Positions 16,500-27,179 are shown, numbered from the stretch's first letter. The stretch is DNA of 64,000 bases from Microbacterium esteraromaticum (GCF_017303215.1 NZ_JAEMWU010000001.1:1178001-1242000); one strand, 5' to 3'. Numbers and translations are program-made. The notes: generated by a model not told the origin, from the sequence alone.

Positions 16500-18476
16500 T
16501 CAGGGGGTCGGATTCACGGTGGGAGCGTCTGAGGGTGTTGGCTCGGGATCAGTCGGGGCAGCCGAGGACGTCGGGTCGGGTGTGGGATCCGGCGTCGGGT
16601 CGGGCGCGGGATCGGGTGTCGGGTCGGGTGCCGGCGCAGGGTCGGGATCGGGTGCGGGGTCGGGTGTCGGATCGGGTGCGGGGTCGGGAGTGGGATCGGG
16701 CGTCGGGTCGGGAGTGGGATCGGGCGCGGGGTCGGGCGTCGGGTCGGGTGCCGGATTCGAGGTCGGGTCAGGCGCGGGGGCCGGTGTCGGATCCGGTGTG
16801 GGTGTGGGAGTCGGGTCGGGGTTCTCGACCTGCGGGCCGCCCGCCGACGCGGGCTGCGGGGCCGGGGGAGCGGGATCCGAACCGAGCTCCTCAGGCGCCT
16901 CCACCGTGGGACCACCCACGCCGGGCGCCGACTTCGGAATGCGGGAAGAGTCGGATGCCGACGACTCATCCGCAGCATCCGCGCGCGCCTCAGCGCTGCT
17001 CGCGTCGTCAGCATCCGCGACCGTCGTCGCCTCGTGTGCCGAGTACGCCGACGCCGAACGCAGCAACGACATCGTCCCCGGCCCCTCCCCGCTCTCGACC
17101 GAAGCGCCCTTGGCCGCTTCCCCACCACCGCCCAGCGGCGTCGTCGACGCGAACACGATCCCCGTCGCCACGACCACCGCGCCGGCCACCAGAGCCGCCG
17201 CGCCGCCGTACGTGATCCGGAACCTCGACGGACGCACCACCGCAGCGCCCGCGGCGGCCGCAGGCACGAGCTCTGCTGCGCTCGCCGCCGGCACCACGTC
17301 CGTCGCACTCGCCGCGGTCATCGCCGAGGCAGGCGCCGGCACCACCGCCGACGTCGCGATTCCCACCGCAGCGGATGCCGGCGTCTGGCCCACCGGCAGG
17401 CCGGCGACAGCATCCGATCGTTCGAGACGCGTCCACGCGGCGTGCGCCGCGCCCGTCGCGGCGGCGTACTGCGGGTTCTCCGGCATCGTCAGCGGCAGGT
17501 CGAACCGCTCCGACAACAGCTGGGCGATGAGCGGCATCCGCGCCGCACCACCAATCAGGATCAGCTCGTCGAGCGCCGACATATCGAGCCCGGCCGCCTC
17601 GACGGCTTGCTCCAGTGCCTCGATCGTCGCATCGATCGTGGGCCGCGCCATGGCATCCAACTCGGACCGCGTCACACGCACGCTCGGGGTCGCCCCCGCG
17701 AGTGTGATCGCCACCGACGCACCGGTGCTGAACGACAACGCCTCCTTCGCCGTGACGATCGCGCGGTGCGTACCACGCAACTCGGCGCGCGTGGAGTCGG
17801 CGATCGCCCCGTCAGCGCCCGTCAACGGCAGCACATGCCGCAGCAGCGCCGCATCGATGTCGGCGCCCCCGATCGGGAGCGGCTGCGGGTCGTTCAGCAG
17901 GTCGAGCCCGCGCAGGGCGCTGGCCTCGAACGTGCTGCCGCCCAGGTCGTAGACGCCGACGCGATGGGCGCGCGTCTCACCCGTGGCGAACTGCTCGGCG
18001 GCCACCACCGCCGACGGAACCAGCAGCACATCGTCCAGGCCCGCCTCGCGCAGTCGCCGGCGAACGGCATCCATGCGGTGCCCCGCCCACGACGTGGGGT
18101 GCGCGATCGCAACGGCGCCGGGACGCAACCCGCGCTCGGCGACGACCGTCGACACGATCCACAGCGCCATCCGCGCGACCAACTCCTCGGCGTGCACGGC
18201 GTAGCCGCCCGCGACGATCGGTACCGCATCGCCGACCGAACGCGTGAACTCGCGCACCAGCCGCTCGGGGTGATCGAGCCCGCGCTCGGCGGCCTCGGCG
18301 CCGAAGAGCACGTCACCCTCTTCGGTGACATACGCGGCCACCGCGATATCGGCCCTCTCGCGTCCCACCGCGAGGGGCACCACCTGCAACCCTCCACGCG
18401 CAGCGGCGCTGGCCGACACCGTCGTCACACTGGTCGTGCCTACGTCGAGCGCGAGTACGTACTCCGACTCGCCCAT
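16500..18476 (-). CDS. Membrane-anchored Hsp70-like protein with Pro/Asp tail
   Basis: A 658-residue protein. Residues 1-~360 form an Hsp70/actin-type ATPase: phosphate-1 ALDVGTTS (near residue 10), phosphate-2 [10 protein letters not shown] (~172-182), adenosine motif [13 protein letters not shown] (~305). There is no peptide-binding domain. Instead there is an Ala-rich linker, one transmembrane helix ([20 protein letters not shown], ~421-441) and an extracytoplasmic tail that ends in about 90 residues of DPTPDP-type repeats. ATG 18476 is chosen because the ATPase starts there, with GGAAG just upstream. A -10-like TATAGT lies at 18528-18523. Such Hsp70-family proteins neighbour dynamin and IniB genes in actinobacteria, but a function is not established to my knowledge. 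Confidence 0.85.
   Translation of the reverse strand: MGESEYVLALDVGTTSVTTVSASAAARGGLQVVPLAVGRERADIAVAAYVTEEGDVLFGAEAAERGLDHPERLVREFTRSVGDAVPIVAGGYAVHAEELVARMALWIVSTVVAERGLRPGAVAIAHPTSWAGHRMDAVRRRLREAGLDDVLLVPSAVVAAEQFATGETRAHRVGVYDLGGSTFEASALRGLDLLNDPQPLPIGGADIDAALLRHVLPLTGADGAIADSTRAELRGTHRAIVTAKEALSFSTGASVAITLAGATPSVRVTRSELDAMARPTIDATIEALEQAVEAAGLDMSALDELILIGGAARMPLIAQLLSERFDLPLTMPENPQYAAATGAAHAAWTRLERSDAVAGLPVGQTPASAAVGIATSAVVPAPASAMTAASATDVVPAASAAELVPAAAAGAAVVRPSRFRITYGGAAALVAGAVVVATGIVFASTTPLGGGGEAAKGASVESGEGPGTMSLLRSASAYSAHEATTVADADDASSAEARADAADESSASDSSRIPKSAPGVGGPTVEAPEELGSDPAPPAPQPASAGGPQVENPDPTPTPTPDPTPAPAPDPTSNPAPDPTPDPAPDPTPDPTPDPTPDPAPDPTPDPAPDPDPAPAPDPTPDPAPDPTPDPTPDPTSSAAPTDPEPTPSDAPTVNPTP
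16553..16830. repeat. Hexameric simple repeats encoding the Pro/Asp tail
   Basis: Near-continuous GTCGGG / GTGGGA / GCGGGG-type hexamers and their variants encode D-P-x-P units of the Hsp70-like protein. Such tracts are prone to slippage, so tail length probably varies between strains and assembly errors are possible here. Confidence 0.85.
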
Positions 18477-18522
18477 CACTTCCGCCGAATCCCCAGTCGT
18501 CCAGAAATTGGATCTGGCGCCC

Positions 18523-18528
18523 ACTATA
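18523..18528 (-). promoter_or_regulatory. -10 candidate for the Hsp70-like gene
   Basis: TATAGT on the minus strand, about 47 bases before the ATG. No convincing -35 at 16-18 bases was seen. A small hairpin, CCAGA-N7-TCTGG (18501-18517), lies in the predicted leader. Confidence 0.4.
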
Positions 18529-18596
18529 GGACTTTCCTCAGGCGTTGGGAAGAGTGATCTACGCGCGTAGGCGCCCCCGGTGCGGCGCCCAGGCAA

Positions 18597-18602
18597 TAGG
18601 GT
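18597..18602 (+). promoter_or_regulatory. Leaderless -10 candidate for rarD
   Basis: TAGGGT followed by six bases and GTG at 18609. Confidence 0.45.
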
Positions 18603-18608
18603 GCAAGG

Positions 18609-19556
18609 GTGACATCCGACCTCTCCGTGTCGGGCCCTGCGGCCCGCGGAACCTCGCGCAGTGGTGTCGCTTACACCATCGGTGCCTACCTGATGTGGGG
18701 TGTGCTGCCGCTGTACTTCGTGCTGCTCGCACCGATGGGGCCGTGGGAGGTGGTCGCCTGGCGCGTGCTGCTGTCGTTCGCCTTCTGCCTGGTGCTCCTG
18801 ACCGTCACACGGGGGTGGCGGCCGCTCTGGGGCATTCTGCAACGGCCGAAGCTGCTCGGATGGACGGTGCTGGCCGGGCTGCTCATCTACGTCAACTGGC
18901 AGGTGTTCCTCATCGGAGCGCTCAGTGATCGGGTCATCGAGACGAGCCTCGGCTATTTCATCAACCCGATCTTCACGGTCCTTCTCGGGGTGCTCGTGCT
19001 GCGCGAGCGGATCACCCGGTTGCAGACCGCCGCGATCGGCATCGCGGCGATCGCCGTCGTCGTGATCGTCGTCGCCTACGGCGACTTCCCCTGGATCGCG
19101 GTGGGGCTGACCCTGACGTTCGGCCTGTACGGGTTGGTCAAGAAGCGGATCGGCTCGGCGGTGGATGCCGTCAGCGGCCTGACGCTCGAGTCGTTCTGGC
19201 TGATTCCGGTAGCCGTCGTCTCGCTGGTCGTCGTCGGGCAGACCGCAGGGTTGACGCTGGGAACGGTGTCGCCGGTGCACACGCTACTGGTCGCCTTCGT
19301 CGGTGTCGCCACGGCAGTGCCGTTGCTGCTGTTCGCCGCCGGCACGCGACGCATCGACTTGAGCCTGGTCGGGCTGCTGCAGTTCATCGCACCGGTGATG
19401 CAGTTCCTCGTCGGCTGGGCGGTGCTGGGTGAGCCCATGCCGCTCGAGCGCTGGGCCGGGTTCGTGCTGGTGTGGATCGCCATCGTCGTGTTCGTGGTGG
19501 ATCTGCTGCTGCAGCGCCGTCGGGGACGACGTCAGCGGCCTGCGCCTCTGGTGTGA
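18609..19556 (+). CDS. rarD: EamA-family transporter RarD
   Basis: A 315-residue integral membrane protein with about ten hydrophobic helices. The start [20 protein letters not shown], the [12 protein letters not shown] segment and the conserved YLINPxxxVLLG-like stretch ([20 protein letters not shown]) are typical of RarD in the drug/metabolite transporter superfamily. Substrate unknown. The GTG start is backed by the leaderless TAGGGT spacing. It diverges from the Hsp70-like gene over 132 bases. The C-terminus is basic (RRRGRRQR). Confidence 0.92.
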   Translation: MTSDLSVSGPAARGTSRSGVAYTIGAYLMWGVLPLYFVLLAPMGPWEVVAWRVLLSFAFCLVLLTVTRGWRPLWGILQRPKLLGWTVLAGLLIYVNWQVFLIGALSDRVIETSLGYFINPIFTVLLGVLVLRERITRLQTAAIGIAAIAVVVIVVAYGDFPWIAVGLTLTFGLYGLVKKRIGSAVDAVSGLTLESFWLIPVAVVSLVVVGQTAGLTLGTVSPVHTLLVAFVGVATAVPLLLFAAGTRRIDLSLVGLLQFIAPVMQFLVGWAVLGEPMPLERWAGFVLVWIAIVVFVVDLLLQRRRGRRQRPAPLV

Positions 19557-19596
19557 GAGCGGTTCAGATCGTTAAGCGACCGAGACAGAAGACCCG

Positions 19597-19624
19597 TTGC
19601 GACGGGCAGTCAACGTCCTAAGGT
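19597..19624 (+). promoter_or_regulatory. Promoter of the LIV-type binding protein gene
   Basis: TTGCGA (19597-19602), 16 bases, TAAGGT (19619-19624), giving a leader of about 45 bases. A short palindrome GTGGTAAACCAC (19640-19651) and the ribosome site AAGGGAG follow. Confidence 0.5.
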
Positions 19625-19674
19625 GAGAGTCACCCGCAAGTGGTAAACCACGTTCAGTTACGCAAGGGAGCAAC

Positions 19675-20928
19675 ATGAACGCAATGAAGGGCTCGCGCAC
19701 CGCGCGGATCTTCGCGGCCGCGGCAATGGTCAGCGCGTCCGCACTCGTCATCTCGGGCTGCAGCAGCACGCCCTCCGAAGAGCCGGATGATTCCGCCGAA
19801 AAGCCCGCAGCGGTCGACCTGACGCTCAGCATGGGTTCGTTGCTGCCGGCCACCGGTACGCTCGCGTTCTTGGGCGCGCCGATGGAGGCCGGTGTGCAGC
19901 TGGCCATCGCGCAGATCAACGAGGCCGACGCCGGCATCACCGTCGAACTGTCCGCCGCCGATGAGGGCGACCTCGACAACAAGGCCTACGAGACCTCGGT
20001 GTCGCGTCTGCAGAGCGAGGGCATCACTGCCATGGTCGGCGCCGCGTCGTCGAGCGTGTCGAAGCTGATCCTCGACGGCAACGTCGGTGCCGGCATCGTC
20101 ACCGTCTCGCCGTCGAACACCTCGGCAGACTTCACCGGTCTCAGCCCGATGTACTTCCGTACCGCTCCGAGCGACAACCTGCAGGGCGAGGTGCTCGGCA
20201 ACCAGATCGCTGAGGACGGTCACACGACCCTCGGCATCATCTACCAGAACGACCCGTACGGCACGGGCCTGGCCGAGGCCATCGGTGCCACATTCGCCGC
20301 CGCCGGTGGCGAGGTCGTCGCCGAGGCGTCGTACAACCAGGGCGACGGCCAGTACAACGCCCAGGTCGAGACGGTCGCCGCAGCCAACCCCGACGCGGTC
20401 GCCATCGTCTCGTACGACCAGTTCGCCACGATCGCCCCGCTGCTCGGCAACGCGGGCGTCGACACCGGCAGCCTGTACCTGGTCGACGGCAACCTGAAGG
20501 ACTGGCCCGACCTGCCGGTCGACCTGACCGGATCGAAGGGCACCCGCGCCGGTGCTGTGCTGCCCGATGACTTCATCGACCAGCTCAACGAGATCTGGAC
20601 CGGCCAGGGCAACGACCCGATCGACGCCGTGACCTACTCGGCCGAGGCGTACGACGCCACGATGCTGATCGCACTGTCGGCACTGGCCGCACAGTCGGTC
20701 GAGGGCGCCGACATCGCCAGCAAGATGCGCGAGGTCTCGGGTGGCGAGGGCGACGGCGAACAGTGCACGACGTTCGCCGATTGCGCCGCGATCATCAACG
20801 ACGGCGGCGTCGCCGACTACGAGGGCCTGTCCGGCTCGATCACGTTCGATGAGAACAACGACCCGAAGGGCGCAGCCATCGGCGTCTACGAGTACGGCGA
20901 GGGCAACATCCACACCCGCATCAAGTAA
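19675..20928 (+). CDS. Branched-chain amino acid-type ABC transporter substrate-binding lipoprotein
   Basis: A 417-residue periplasmic-binding-fold lipoprotein. It has a signal peptide with lipobox ISGC (Cys about residue 26), then a type I ligand-binding fold: SMGSLLPATGTLAFLGAPMEAGVQLAIAQIN near the N-terminus and MVGAASSSVS, ITxSxSNTS-like (VTVSPSNTSADFT) and YQNDPYGTGLA segments of the LivK family. One Cys pair (CTTFADC) is near the C-terminus. It brings the ligand to the LivHMGF-type transporter encoded on the opposite strand at 21142-25179, an unusual convergent arrangement. Expression is ended by the terminator at 20941. The ligand could be an amino acid, amide or urea; the sequence does not decide. 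Confidence 0.92.
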   Translation: MNAMKGSRTARIFAAAAMVSASALVISGCSSTPSEEPDDSAEKPAAVDLTLSMGSLLPATGTLAFLGAPMEAGVQLAIAQINEADAGITVELSAADEGDLDNKAYETSVSRLQSEGITAMVGAASSSVSKLILDGNVGAGIVTVSPSNTSADFTGLSPMYFRTAPSDNLQGEVLGNQIAEDGHTTLGIIYQNDPYGTGLAEAIGATFAAAGGEVVAEASYNQGDGQYNAQVETVAAANPDAVAIVSYDQFATIAPLLGNAGVDTGSLYLVDGNLKDWPDLPVDLTGSKGTRAGAVLPDDFIDQLNEIWTGQGNDPIDAVTYSAEAYDATMLIALSALAAQSVEGADIASKMREVSGGEGDGEQCTTFADCAAIINDGGVADYEGLSGSITFDENNDPKGAAIGVYEYGEGNIHTRIK

Positions 20929-20940
20929 GTCGCGGTAGAG

Positions 20941-20972
20941 AAGGCCCCGGATGCCAGCATCCGGGGCCTTTT
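20941..20972 (+). terminator. Intrinsic terminator after the binding protein gene
   Basis: AAGGCCCCGGATGC, loop CA, GCATCCGGGGCCTTTT: a 14-bp perfect stem with a T tract. Confidence 0.93.
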
Positions 20973-21055
20973 CGCGCGCCGCGCTTCGCCCCGCGCGCAG
21001 GCGGCGCGCAGGCTGCGGCAGGAGACGTGGGGTCGGCCGCAGGCATCCGCTCGTC

Positions 21056-21131
21056 ATCCGGTGAGAAACCACATGCCGCACGAAAAACCACCTCCCACGT
21101 GGTTTCTCACACGGGAGGTGGTTTCTCAGCG
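21056..21131. repeat. Four-site palindromic intergenic repeat, family B, copy 1
   Basis: GAGAAACCAC (21063) and GAAAAACCAC (21082) face GTGGTTTCTC at 21099 and 21118. The spacing within both arms is 19 bp. It sits between the convergent binding protein and ATPase genes. A second copy is at 42732. Confidence 0.85.
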
Positions 21132-21141
21132 GAAGGCGTGG

Positions 21142-21909
21142 CTATGCGGCGTCTTGGCCCAGCGTGCCGAGGTAGAGACCGATCACCTTCGGATCCTCCA
21201 GCAGCTCGCGGCCGGTGCCCTCATAGGCGTCACGGCCCTGATCGAGCACGTAGCCACGGTCGCAGATCTGCAGGCAACGCCGTGCATTCTGCTCGACCAT
21301 GATCGTCGTGACGCCGGCCTTGTTGATGTCTGAGACACGGATGAAGGCGTCATCCTGCCGCACGGGGGAGAGGCCGGCTGAGGGCTCGTCGAGCAGCAGC
21401 ACCGACGGATCCATCATCAGAGCGCGCGACATCGCGACCATCTGGCGCTCACCACCCGACAGCGAACCGGCGCGCTGATTCAACCGCGCGCCCAGCTCGG
21501 CGAAGATGTCGGTGACGAACGCCAACCGCTCCTTGTAGATCTTGGGGTTCTGGTACAACCCCATCTGCAGGTTCTCGGCGATTGTCAACGACGGGAAGAC
21601 GTTGTTGGTCTGCGGCACGAACGCCACGCCCTTCGACACCAGCTTGTCGGCCTTCAGCCCGACGATGCTGTCGCCGTTGACGGTGATGTCTCCCTCCCGC
21701 ACCTGCACCATGCCGAAGATCGACTTCAACAGCGTCGACTTTCCGGCGCCGTTCGGGCCGATGATTCCAATCAGCTCACCCTGGCGGGCGACGAGGTTCG
21801 CGCCGTTGAGGATGTTCACGCCCGGAAGATACCCGGCGTGCACGTTCTTCAGCTCGACGACGACATCGCGGTCATCCTCGGGTGCGGCGCCTGCGTCAGC
21901 ATCCGTCAT
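21142..21909 (-). CDS. livF: LIV-type ABC transporter ATP-binding protein LivF
   Basis: A 255-residue ABC ATPase. Walker A GPNGAGKS (~52-59), Q-loop VPQTNNVFPSLT, signature LSGGERQM, Walker B VLLLDEPSAGLSP and switch His replaced by EQN (MVEQNARR), which is normal for LivF proteins. It is the last gene of the permease operon livH-livM-livG-livF, and its ATG overlaps the livG stop by four bases. It pairs with LivG to energise the importer. Confidence 0.94.
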   Translation of the reverse strand: MTDADAGAAPEDDRDVVVELKNVHAGYLPGVNILNGANLVARQGELIGIIGPNGAGKSTLLKSIFGMVQVREGDITVNGDSIVGLKADKLVSKGVAFVPQTNNVFPSLTIAENLQMGLYQNPKIYKERLAFVTDIFAELGARLNQRAGSLSGGERQMVAMSRALMMDPSVLLLDEPSAGLSPVRQDDAFIRVSDINKAGVTTIMVEQNARRCLQICDRGYVLDQGRDAYEGTGRELLEDPKVIGLYLGTLGQDAA

Positions 21910-22856
21910 TTCTTCTCCTCCTCTTCGAGCTCAGCCTCGGCCTCGGCCTCGATCTTCTTGCGCACGCGCGACGCGTCGGCATCCGACACGACGCTGATGC
22001 GTCCGGTGACCTCGCCCAGGTCGACATCCTGATGGGCCCCCAGGTACGCGTCGACGACAGCGGGATCCTCCATGACCGTCTCGGGCGGACCCTCGGCGAC
22101 CACACGGCCCTCGGCCATCACCACCACCCAGTCGGCGATGTGACGCACCATGTGCATGTCGTGCTCGACGAACAAGACCGTCATGCCGCGATCCTTCAAA
22201 CCGAGGATGTGATCGAGCAACGACTGCGTCAGGGCCGGGTTGACCCCGGCCATCGGCTCATCGAGCATCACCAGTTGCGGATCACTCATCAGCGCGCGTG
22301 CCATCTCGAGCAGCTTGCGTTGCCCACCCGAGAGCGCGGCGGCGAAGTCCTTCTCCTTCGCATCGAGTTTGAACAGCGTCAGCAGCTCGCGCGCCTTCTG
22401 CTCGATCTCGGCTTCCTTCTTGCGCCACAGTCCGGGAAACAGGCTCACCCAGAACCGCTCGCCGGGCTGCTCGGGCGAACCGAGCTTCATGTTCTCGAGC
22501 ACGGTCAGCAGCGACAGGGCTTTGGTCAGCTGGAACGTGCGCACCTGGCCCATGCGGGCCACCTTGAACGACGGGACGCCGGCGAGGTTCTTGCCGTTGT
22601 ACTGCCAGGTGCCGCTGTTGGGTTTGTCGAAGCCGCACAGCAGGTTGAACAGGGTGGTCTTGCCGGCACCGTTCGGGCCGATCAGTGCGGTGATCGCCCC
22701 GCGGGGGATCTCGAGGTGCTCGACGTTGACGGCGGTCAGGCCGCCGAAGTGCCGCTCGACGCCGTCGACGACGAGGATCGGGTCGACTTTTGCGACACCG
22801 GGCTTAGCCGGGCCGGTCGCGAGGCCGGTCGACTTCTGACGCTTCTCACTTGACAA
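21906..22856 (-). CDS. livG: LIV-type ABC transporter ATP-binding protein LivG
   Basis: A 316-residue ABC ATPase. Walker A GPNGAGKT (~58-65), signature LSGGQRKL, Walker B LVMLDEPMAGVNP and FVEHDMHMV match LivG. The start appears to be TTG at 22856, with AGGGAGA seven bases upstream, overlapping the end of livM by eleven bases. The C-terminus has an unusual extension of about 40 residues, ending in a charged coil (EAEAEAELEEEEKK). Confidence 0.92.
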   Translation of the reverse strand: MSSEKRQKSTGLATGPAKPGVAKVDPILVVDGVERHFGGLTAVNVEHLEIPRGAITALIGPNGAGKTTLFNLLCGFDKPNSGTWQYNGKNLAGVPSFKVARMGQVRTFQLTKALSLLTVLENMKLGSPEQPGERFWVSLFPGLWRKKEAEIEQKARELLTLFKLDAKEKDFAAALSGGQRKLLEMARALMSDPQLVMLDEPMAGVNPALTQSLLDHILGLKDRGMTVLFVEHDMHMVRHIADWVVVMAEGRVVAEGPPETVMEDPAVVDAYLGAHQDVDLGEVTGRISVVSDADASRVRKKIEAEAEAELEEEEKK

Positions 22857-23823
22857 AGGTCATCTCCCTCTTGTCTCCGAGGATGCCCTGTGGGCGGTAG
22901 ATCACGATGAGCATCAGTGCCACGCCGGCGAGGATCCAGCGCACCACCTCGGCCTGTGTGGTCGACATCGGCAGGTATCCGGCCGACGCCATCTGCGGCA
23001 GCAGGTTGCCGAGGAAGGCGAACAGCACCCAGAACAGCACAGCTCCCAGCGTCGGACCGAACACGGTCGCGGCACCACCGAGCAGCAGCACGGTCCACAG
23101 GAAGAACGTCAGCGACGTCGAGTAGCTGCCCGGCACGACCGCCGAGGGCAACACGAACACGATGCCGCCGGCGGCACCCATGACACCGCCGATGACGAGC
23201 GCCTGCATCTTGTACGAGAAGACGTTCTTGCCGAGCGAACGCACGGCGTCCTCGTCTTCGCGGATGCCCTTGAGCACGCGCCCCCAGGGGCTGCGCATCA
23301 GCGCCCAGACCAGCAGGATGGCGACGGCCAGCAGGAACAGCCCGAACACGCGATCCCACAGCTCGGTGGCACTGTACGTCCACGGGCCGAAGCCGTAGAC
23401 GCCCTCGGGGAAGGGGTTCGCCGCGCGGAAGCTGCCGTGATAGCCCGAGCGGCCACCGGCCGCGCCCGTGACGTCCTCGAACAGCTGGGTGAGGAACAGC
23501 AGCCGTACCACCTCTGCCGTCGCGATCGTCGCGATGGCGAGGTAGTCGGCTCGGAGACGCAGAGTCGGGATGCCCAGAAGCAGGGCGAACACGGCGCCGC
23601 CGAAGAGCCCGATGAGCATGCCCACCCACCACGGAACCCCGAGCATCAGGACGGGGATGGCGTAGCCGTACGCCCCGATGGCCATGAATGCGGCCATACC
23701 GAAGTTGAGCAGTCCGGCGTAGCCGAAGTGCACGGCGAGGCCGGTCGCCGCCAGCGCGTAGGCGATGGTGACGGGGCTGAACAGGTAGGCGGCGGTGTTG
23801 CCGAAGATCGATCCGAAGTCCAT
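22846..23823 (-). CDS. livM: LIV-type ABC transporter permease LivM
   Basis: A 325-residue integral membrane protein with about nine helices. The conserved cytoplasmic coupling loop contains RSPWGRVLKGIREDEDAVRSLGKN, the EAA-type motif of LivM. It forms the translocation pore with LivH and follows livH by three bases. Confidence 0.93.
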   Translation of the reverse strand: MDFGSIFGNTAAYLFSPVTIAYALAATGLAVHFGYAGLLNFGMAAFMAIGAYGYAIPVLMLGVPWWVGMLIGLFGGAVFALLLGIPTLRLRADYLAIATIATAEVVRLLFLTQLFEDVTGAAGGRSGYHGSFRAANPFPEGVYGFGPWTYSATELWDRVFGLFLLAVAILLVWALMRSPWGRVLKGIREDEDAVRSLGKNVFSYKMQALVIGGVMGAAGGIVFVLPSAVVPGSYSTSLTFFLWTVLLLGGAATVFGPTLGAVLFWVLFAFLGNLLPQMASAGYLPMSTTQAEVVRWILAGVALMLIVIYRPQGILGDKREMTFVK

Positions 23824-23826
23824 GTG

Positions 23827-25179
23827 TCAGCCCAGCCTTTCCTTGCGCCCGAGCAGACCCTGCGGCCTGACCAGCAGGATGACGATCAGCGCCACCAGAG
23901 CGGATGCGTACTTCAGATCCGACGGCACTCCCAGCAATGTCGAGACCTCGACGGCGATGCCGACGATGAGCGATCCGATCAGAGCGCCGATCGCCGAACC
24001 CAGGCCGCCGAGCGTGATCGCGCAGAAGATCAGCAGCAGCATCTGCATACCCATGTCCCACTTCACGCCGGGGCGGAAGTAGGTCCACAGGATGCCCGAG
24101 AGCGCCGCCAGCGAACCGGCGATGATCCATACGATCCGCACGACCTTGTCGACGTCGATGCCCGATGCCGCAGCCAGCTGCGGGTTGTCGGAGATCGCTC
24201 TGGTCGCCTTGCCGATGCGGGTGCGGGTGAGGAAGTACGCCATGGCGAGGATCACGACGATGCTGATCGCCATGCCGATGAGGTCGATGTACGACAGGGT
24301 GATCGGCCCCAGCTTCATGGGCGTCGGGCTGGCGCCGGGCGCCTGGTGCGTGCCGCCACCGATCATGTACTGCATCGTGTAGCGCAGCGCGAGCGAGAGG
24401 CCGATGCTGACGATCATCAGCTGCACGATGCCCAGACCACGCCGGCGCAACGGGCGCCAGAGGCCGGCATCCATCGCCCAGCCCAGGGCTCCACCTGCGA
24501 CCACCGCTGCGATCAGGCCGAGCCACAGCGGCAGCTGCCAGAACGAGGTGACCAGCACCACGACGACGCCACCCCAGGTGACCATCTCGCCGTGTGCGAA
24601 GTTCGACAACCTCGTGGTGCCGTAGATGAGCGCGGCGCCCATCGACGCCAGACCCAGCAGCAGACCGAAGTTGATGCCGCCGACGGTGCGCGAGATCAGC
24701 TGGTCGAGGAACGATACGGTGACCCGCTCGCCCTGGCCGAGGAAGAGGTTCACGATCTTCGTGCCGGTGAGGCCGAACTCGGCCTCGAACGACCCGCTCG
24801 TGCCCTCGACGGCACTCACACCTTCCGGCAGCAGTGCCGGATCGACGATCACGCCGTCGGGCAGCGTGTCTTCATCGATCGAGATCGTGTACTTCTCCTT
24901 GTCGGGCACGTAGAGGCGCCAACGGCCTTCGGGATCCGTTGTGGTCTCGCCTTCGAAACCGTTGCCCTCGACTGATACGCCGACGCCGTCGATTGGCTGG
25001 CCTTCGAAGGTTATGTTGCCGGCGAAGTAGAAGTCCGTCACCTCCTGCCCGTCATCGGTCGTCTCTGCGAAAGCAGATCCCGCGGGTATCGCGAGCACGA
25101 GAAAGGCGGCCAGTAGCGCTGTCAACAGCGCGATCAGCCCGTTTCGGGGACGCCGAAGCGCCGTTGATCTGAGTCCCAC
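23827..25179 (-). CDS. livH: LIV-type permease LivH with N-terminal extracytoplasmic domain
   Basis: A 450-residue protein, about 150 longer than ordinary LivH. Residues 1-38 are a signal peptide (LIALLTALLAAFLVLAIPAG ... AFA). Residues ~40-140 form a beta-rich domain (GQPIDGVGVSVEGNGFEGET, PEGRWRLYVPDKEKYTI) resembling a carboxypeptidase-regulatory-like fold. Then comes the LivH permease: GINFGLLLGLASMGAALIYG, SNFAHGEMVTWG, and coupling loop RIGKATRAISDNPQLAAASGID. GTG 25179 has GGAGG upstream. First gene of the operon. The extra domain faces outside, where it may dock the binding protein. Confidence 0.9.
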   Translation of the reverse strand: MGLRSTALRRPRNGLIALLTALLAAFLVLAIPAGSAFAETTDDGQEVTDFYFAGNITFEGQPIDGVGVSVEGNGFEGETTTDPEGRWRLYVPDKEKYTISIDEDTLPDGVIVDPALLPEGVSAVEGTSGSFEAEFGLTGTKIVNLFLGQGERVTVSFLDQLISRTVGGINFGLLLGLASMGAALIYGTTRLSNFAHGEMVTWGGVVVVLVTSFWQLPLWLGLIAAVVAGGALGWAMDAGLWRPLRRRGLGIVQLMIVSIGLSLALRYTMQYMIGGGTHQAPGASPTPMKLGPITLSYIDLIGMAISIVVILAMAYFLTRTRIGKATRAISDNPQLAAASGIDVDKVVRIVWIIAGSLAALSGILWTYFRPGVKWDMGMQMLLLIFCAITLGGLGSAIGALIGSLIVGIAVEVSTLLGVPSDLKYASALVALIVILLVRPQGLLGRKERLG

Positions 25180-25200
25180 GCATCCTCCACATCGAGTGCT

Positions 25201-25226
25201 CCGAACAGCTCCGGGTGGCTGTTCGG
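25201..25226 (-). promoter_or_regulatory. Inverted repeat in the livH leader
   Basis: CCGAACAGC, eight bases, GCTGTTCGG: a perfect 9-bp inverted repeat 22 bases before the livH start. It could be an operator or an mRNA hairpin affecting translation. A weaker repeat, CGATACG-N20-CGTATCG, lies further up (25257-25290). Confidence 0.5.
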
Positions 25227-25243
25227 TGACGGACGTCGCACTG

Positions 25244-25249
25244 AGCGTA
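25244..25249 (-). promoter_or_regulatory. -10 candidate for the liv operon
   Basis: TACGCT on the minus strand, about 65 bases before livH. The -35 region is not convincing and lies within the CGATACG inverted repeat. Confidence 0.35.
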
Positions 25250-25250
25250 A

Positions 25251-26936
<1,686 letters not shown>

Positions 26937-26972
26937 GTCTGCGCGTGGGCCGCTGACCCGGCTCGCGCTGCA

Positions 26973-27048
26973 TGAGAACAGGCTCGTTGTTGAGAACAGG
27001 ACGACTCCGCGGGAATCGTCCTGTTCTCGTTAACCGTCCTGTTCTCGG
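26973..27048. repeat. Four-site palindromic intergenic repeat, family A, copy 1
   Basis: GAGAACAGG at 26974 and 26992 faces CCTGTTCTC at 27020 and 27038. Both arm spacings are 18 bp. It lies just after guaB. The inner pair forms a long hairpin with an ACGA/TCGT extension. Confidence 0.88.
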
Positions 27049-27179
27049 GTGCGGGTGCAGGCAGCGGGGTGCGCCCCGAAGGCAAGGGCGGATGCCACAG
27101 GCGGGCCCGTATGTTGCATCCCGTGACGGTGTGTTGCGGGGCATGACGGATGCCGTGGCGCTCGCTTCGGGCATCCGAT

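Noticed and set aside
16396..17952. Plus-strand Gly/Ser-rich open frame opposite the Hsp70-like tail, resembling a GSG repeat protein
   Set aside because: It is the complement of D-P-x-P hexamer repeats; codon usage and the Hsp70 motifs support the minus strand.
7600..18476. Ini-like locus as a phage or toxin-antitoxin defence island
   Set aside because: No integrase, transposase, nuclease, reverse transcriptase or toxin motif is present. Dynamin-like proteins can act in defence, but the IniB and IniR-like genes point to envelope stress.
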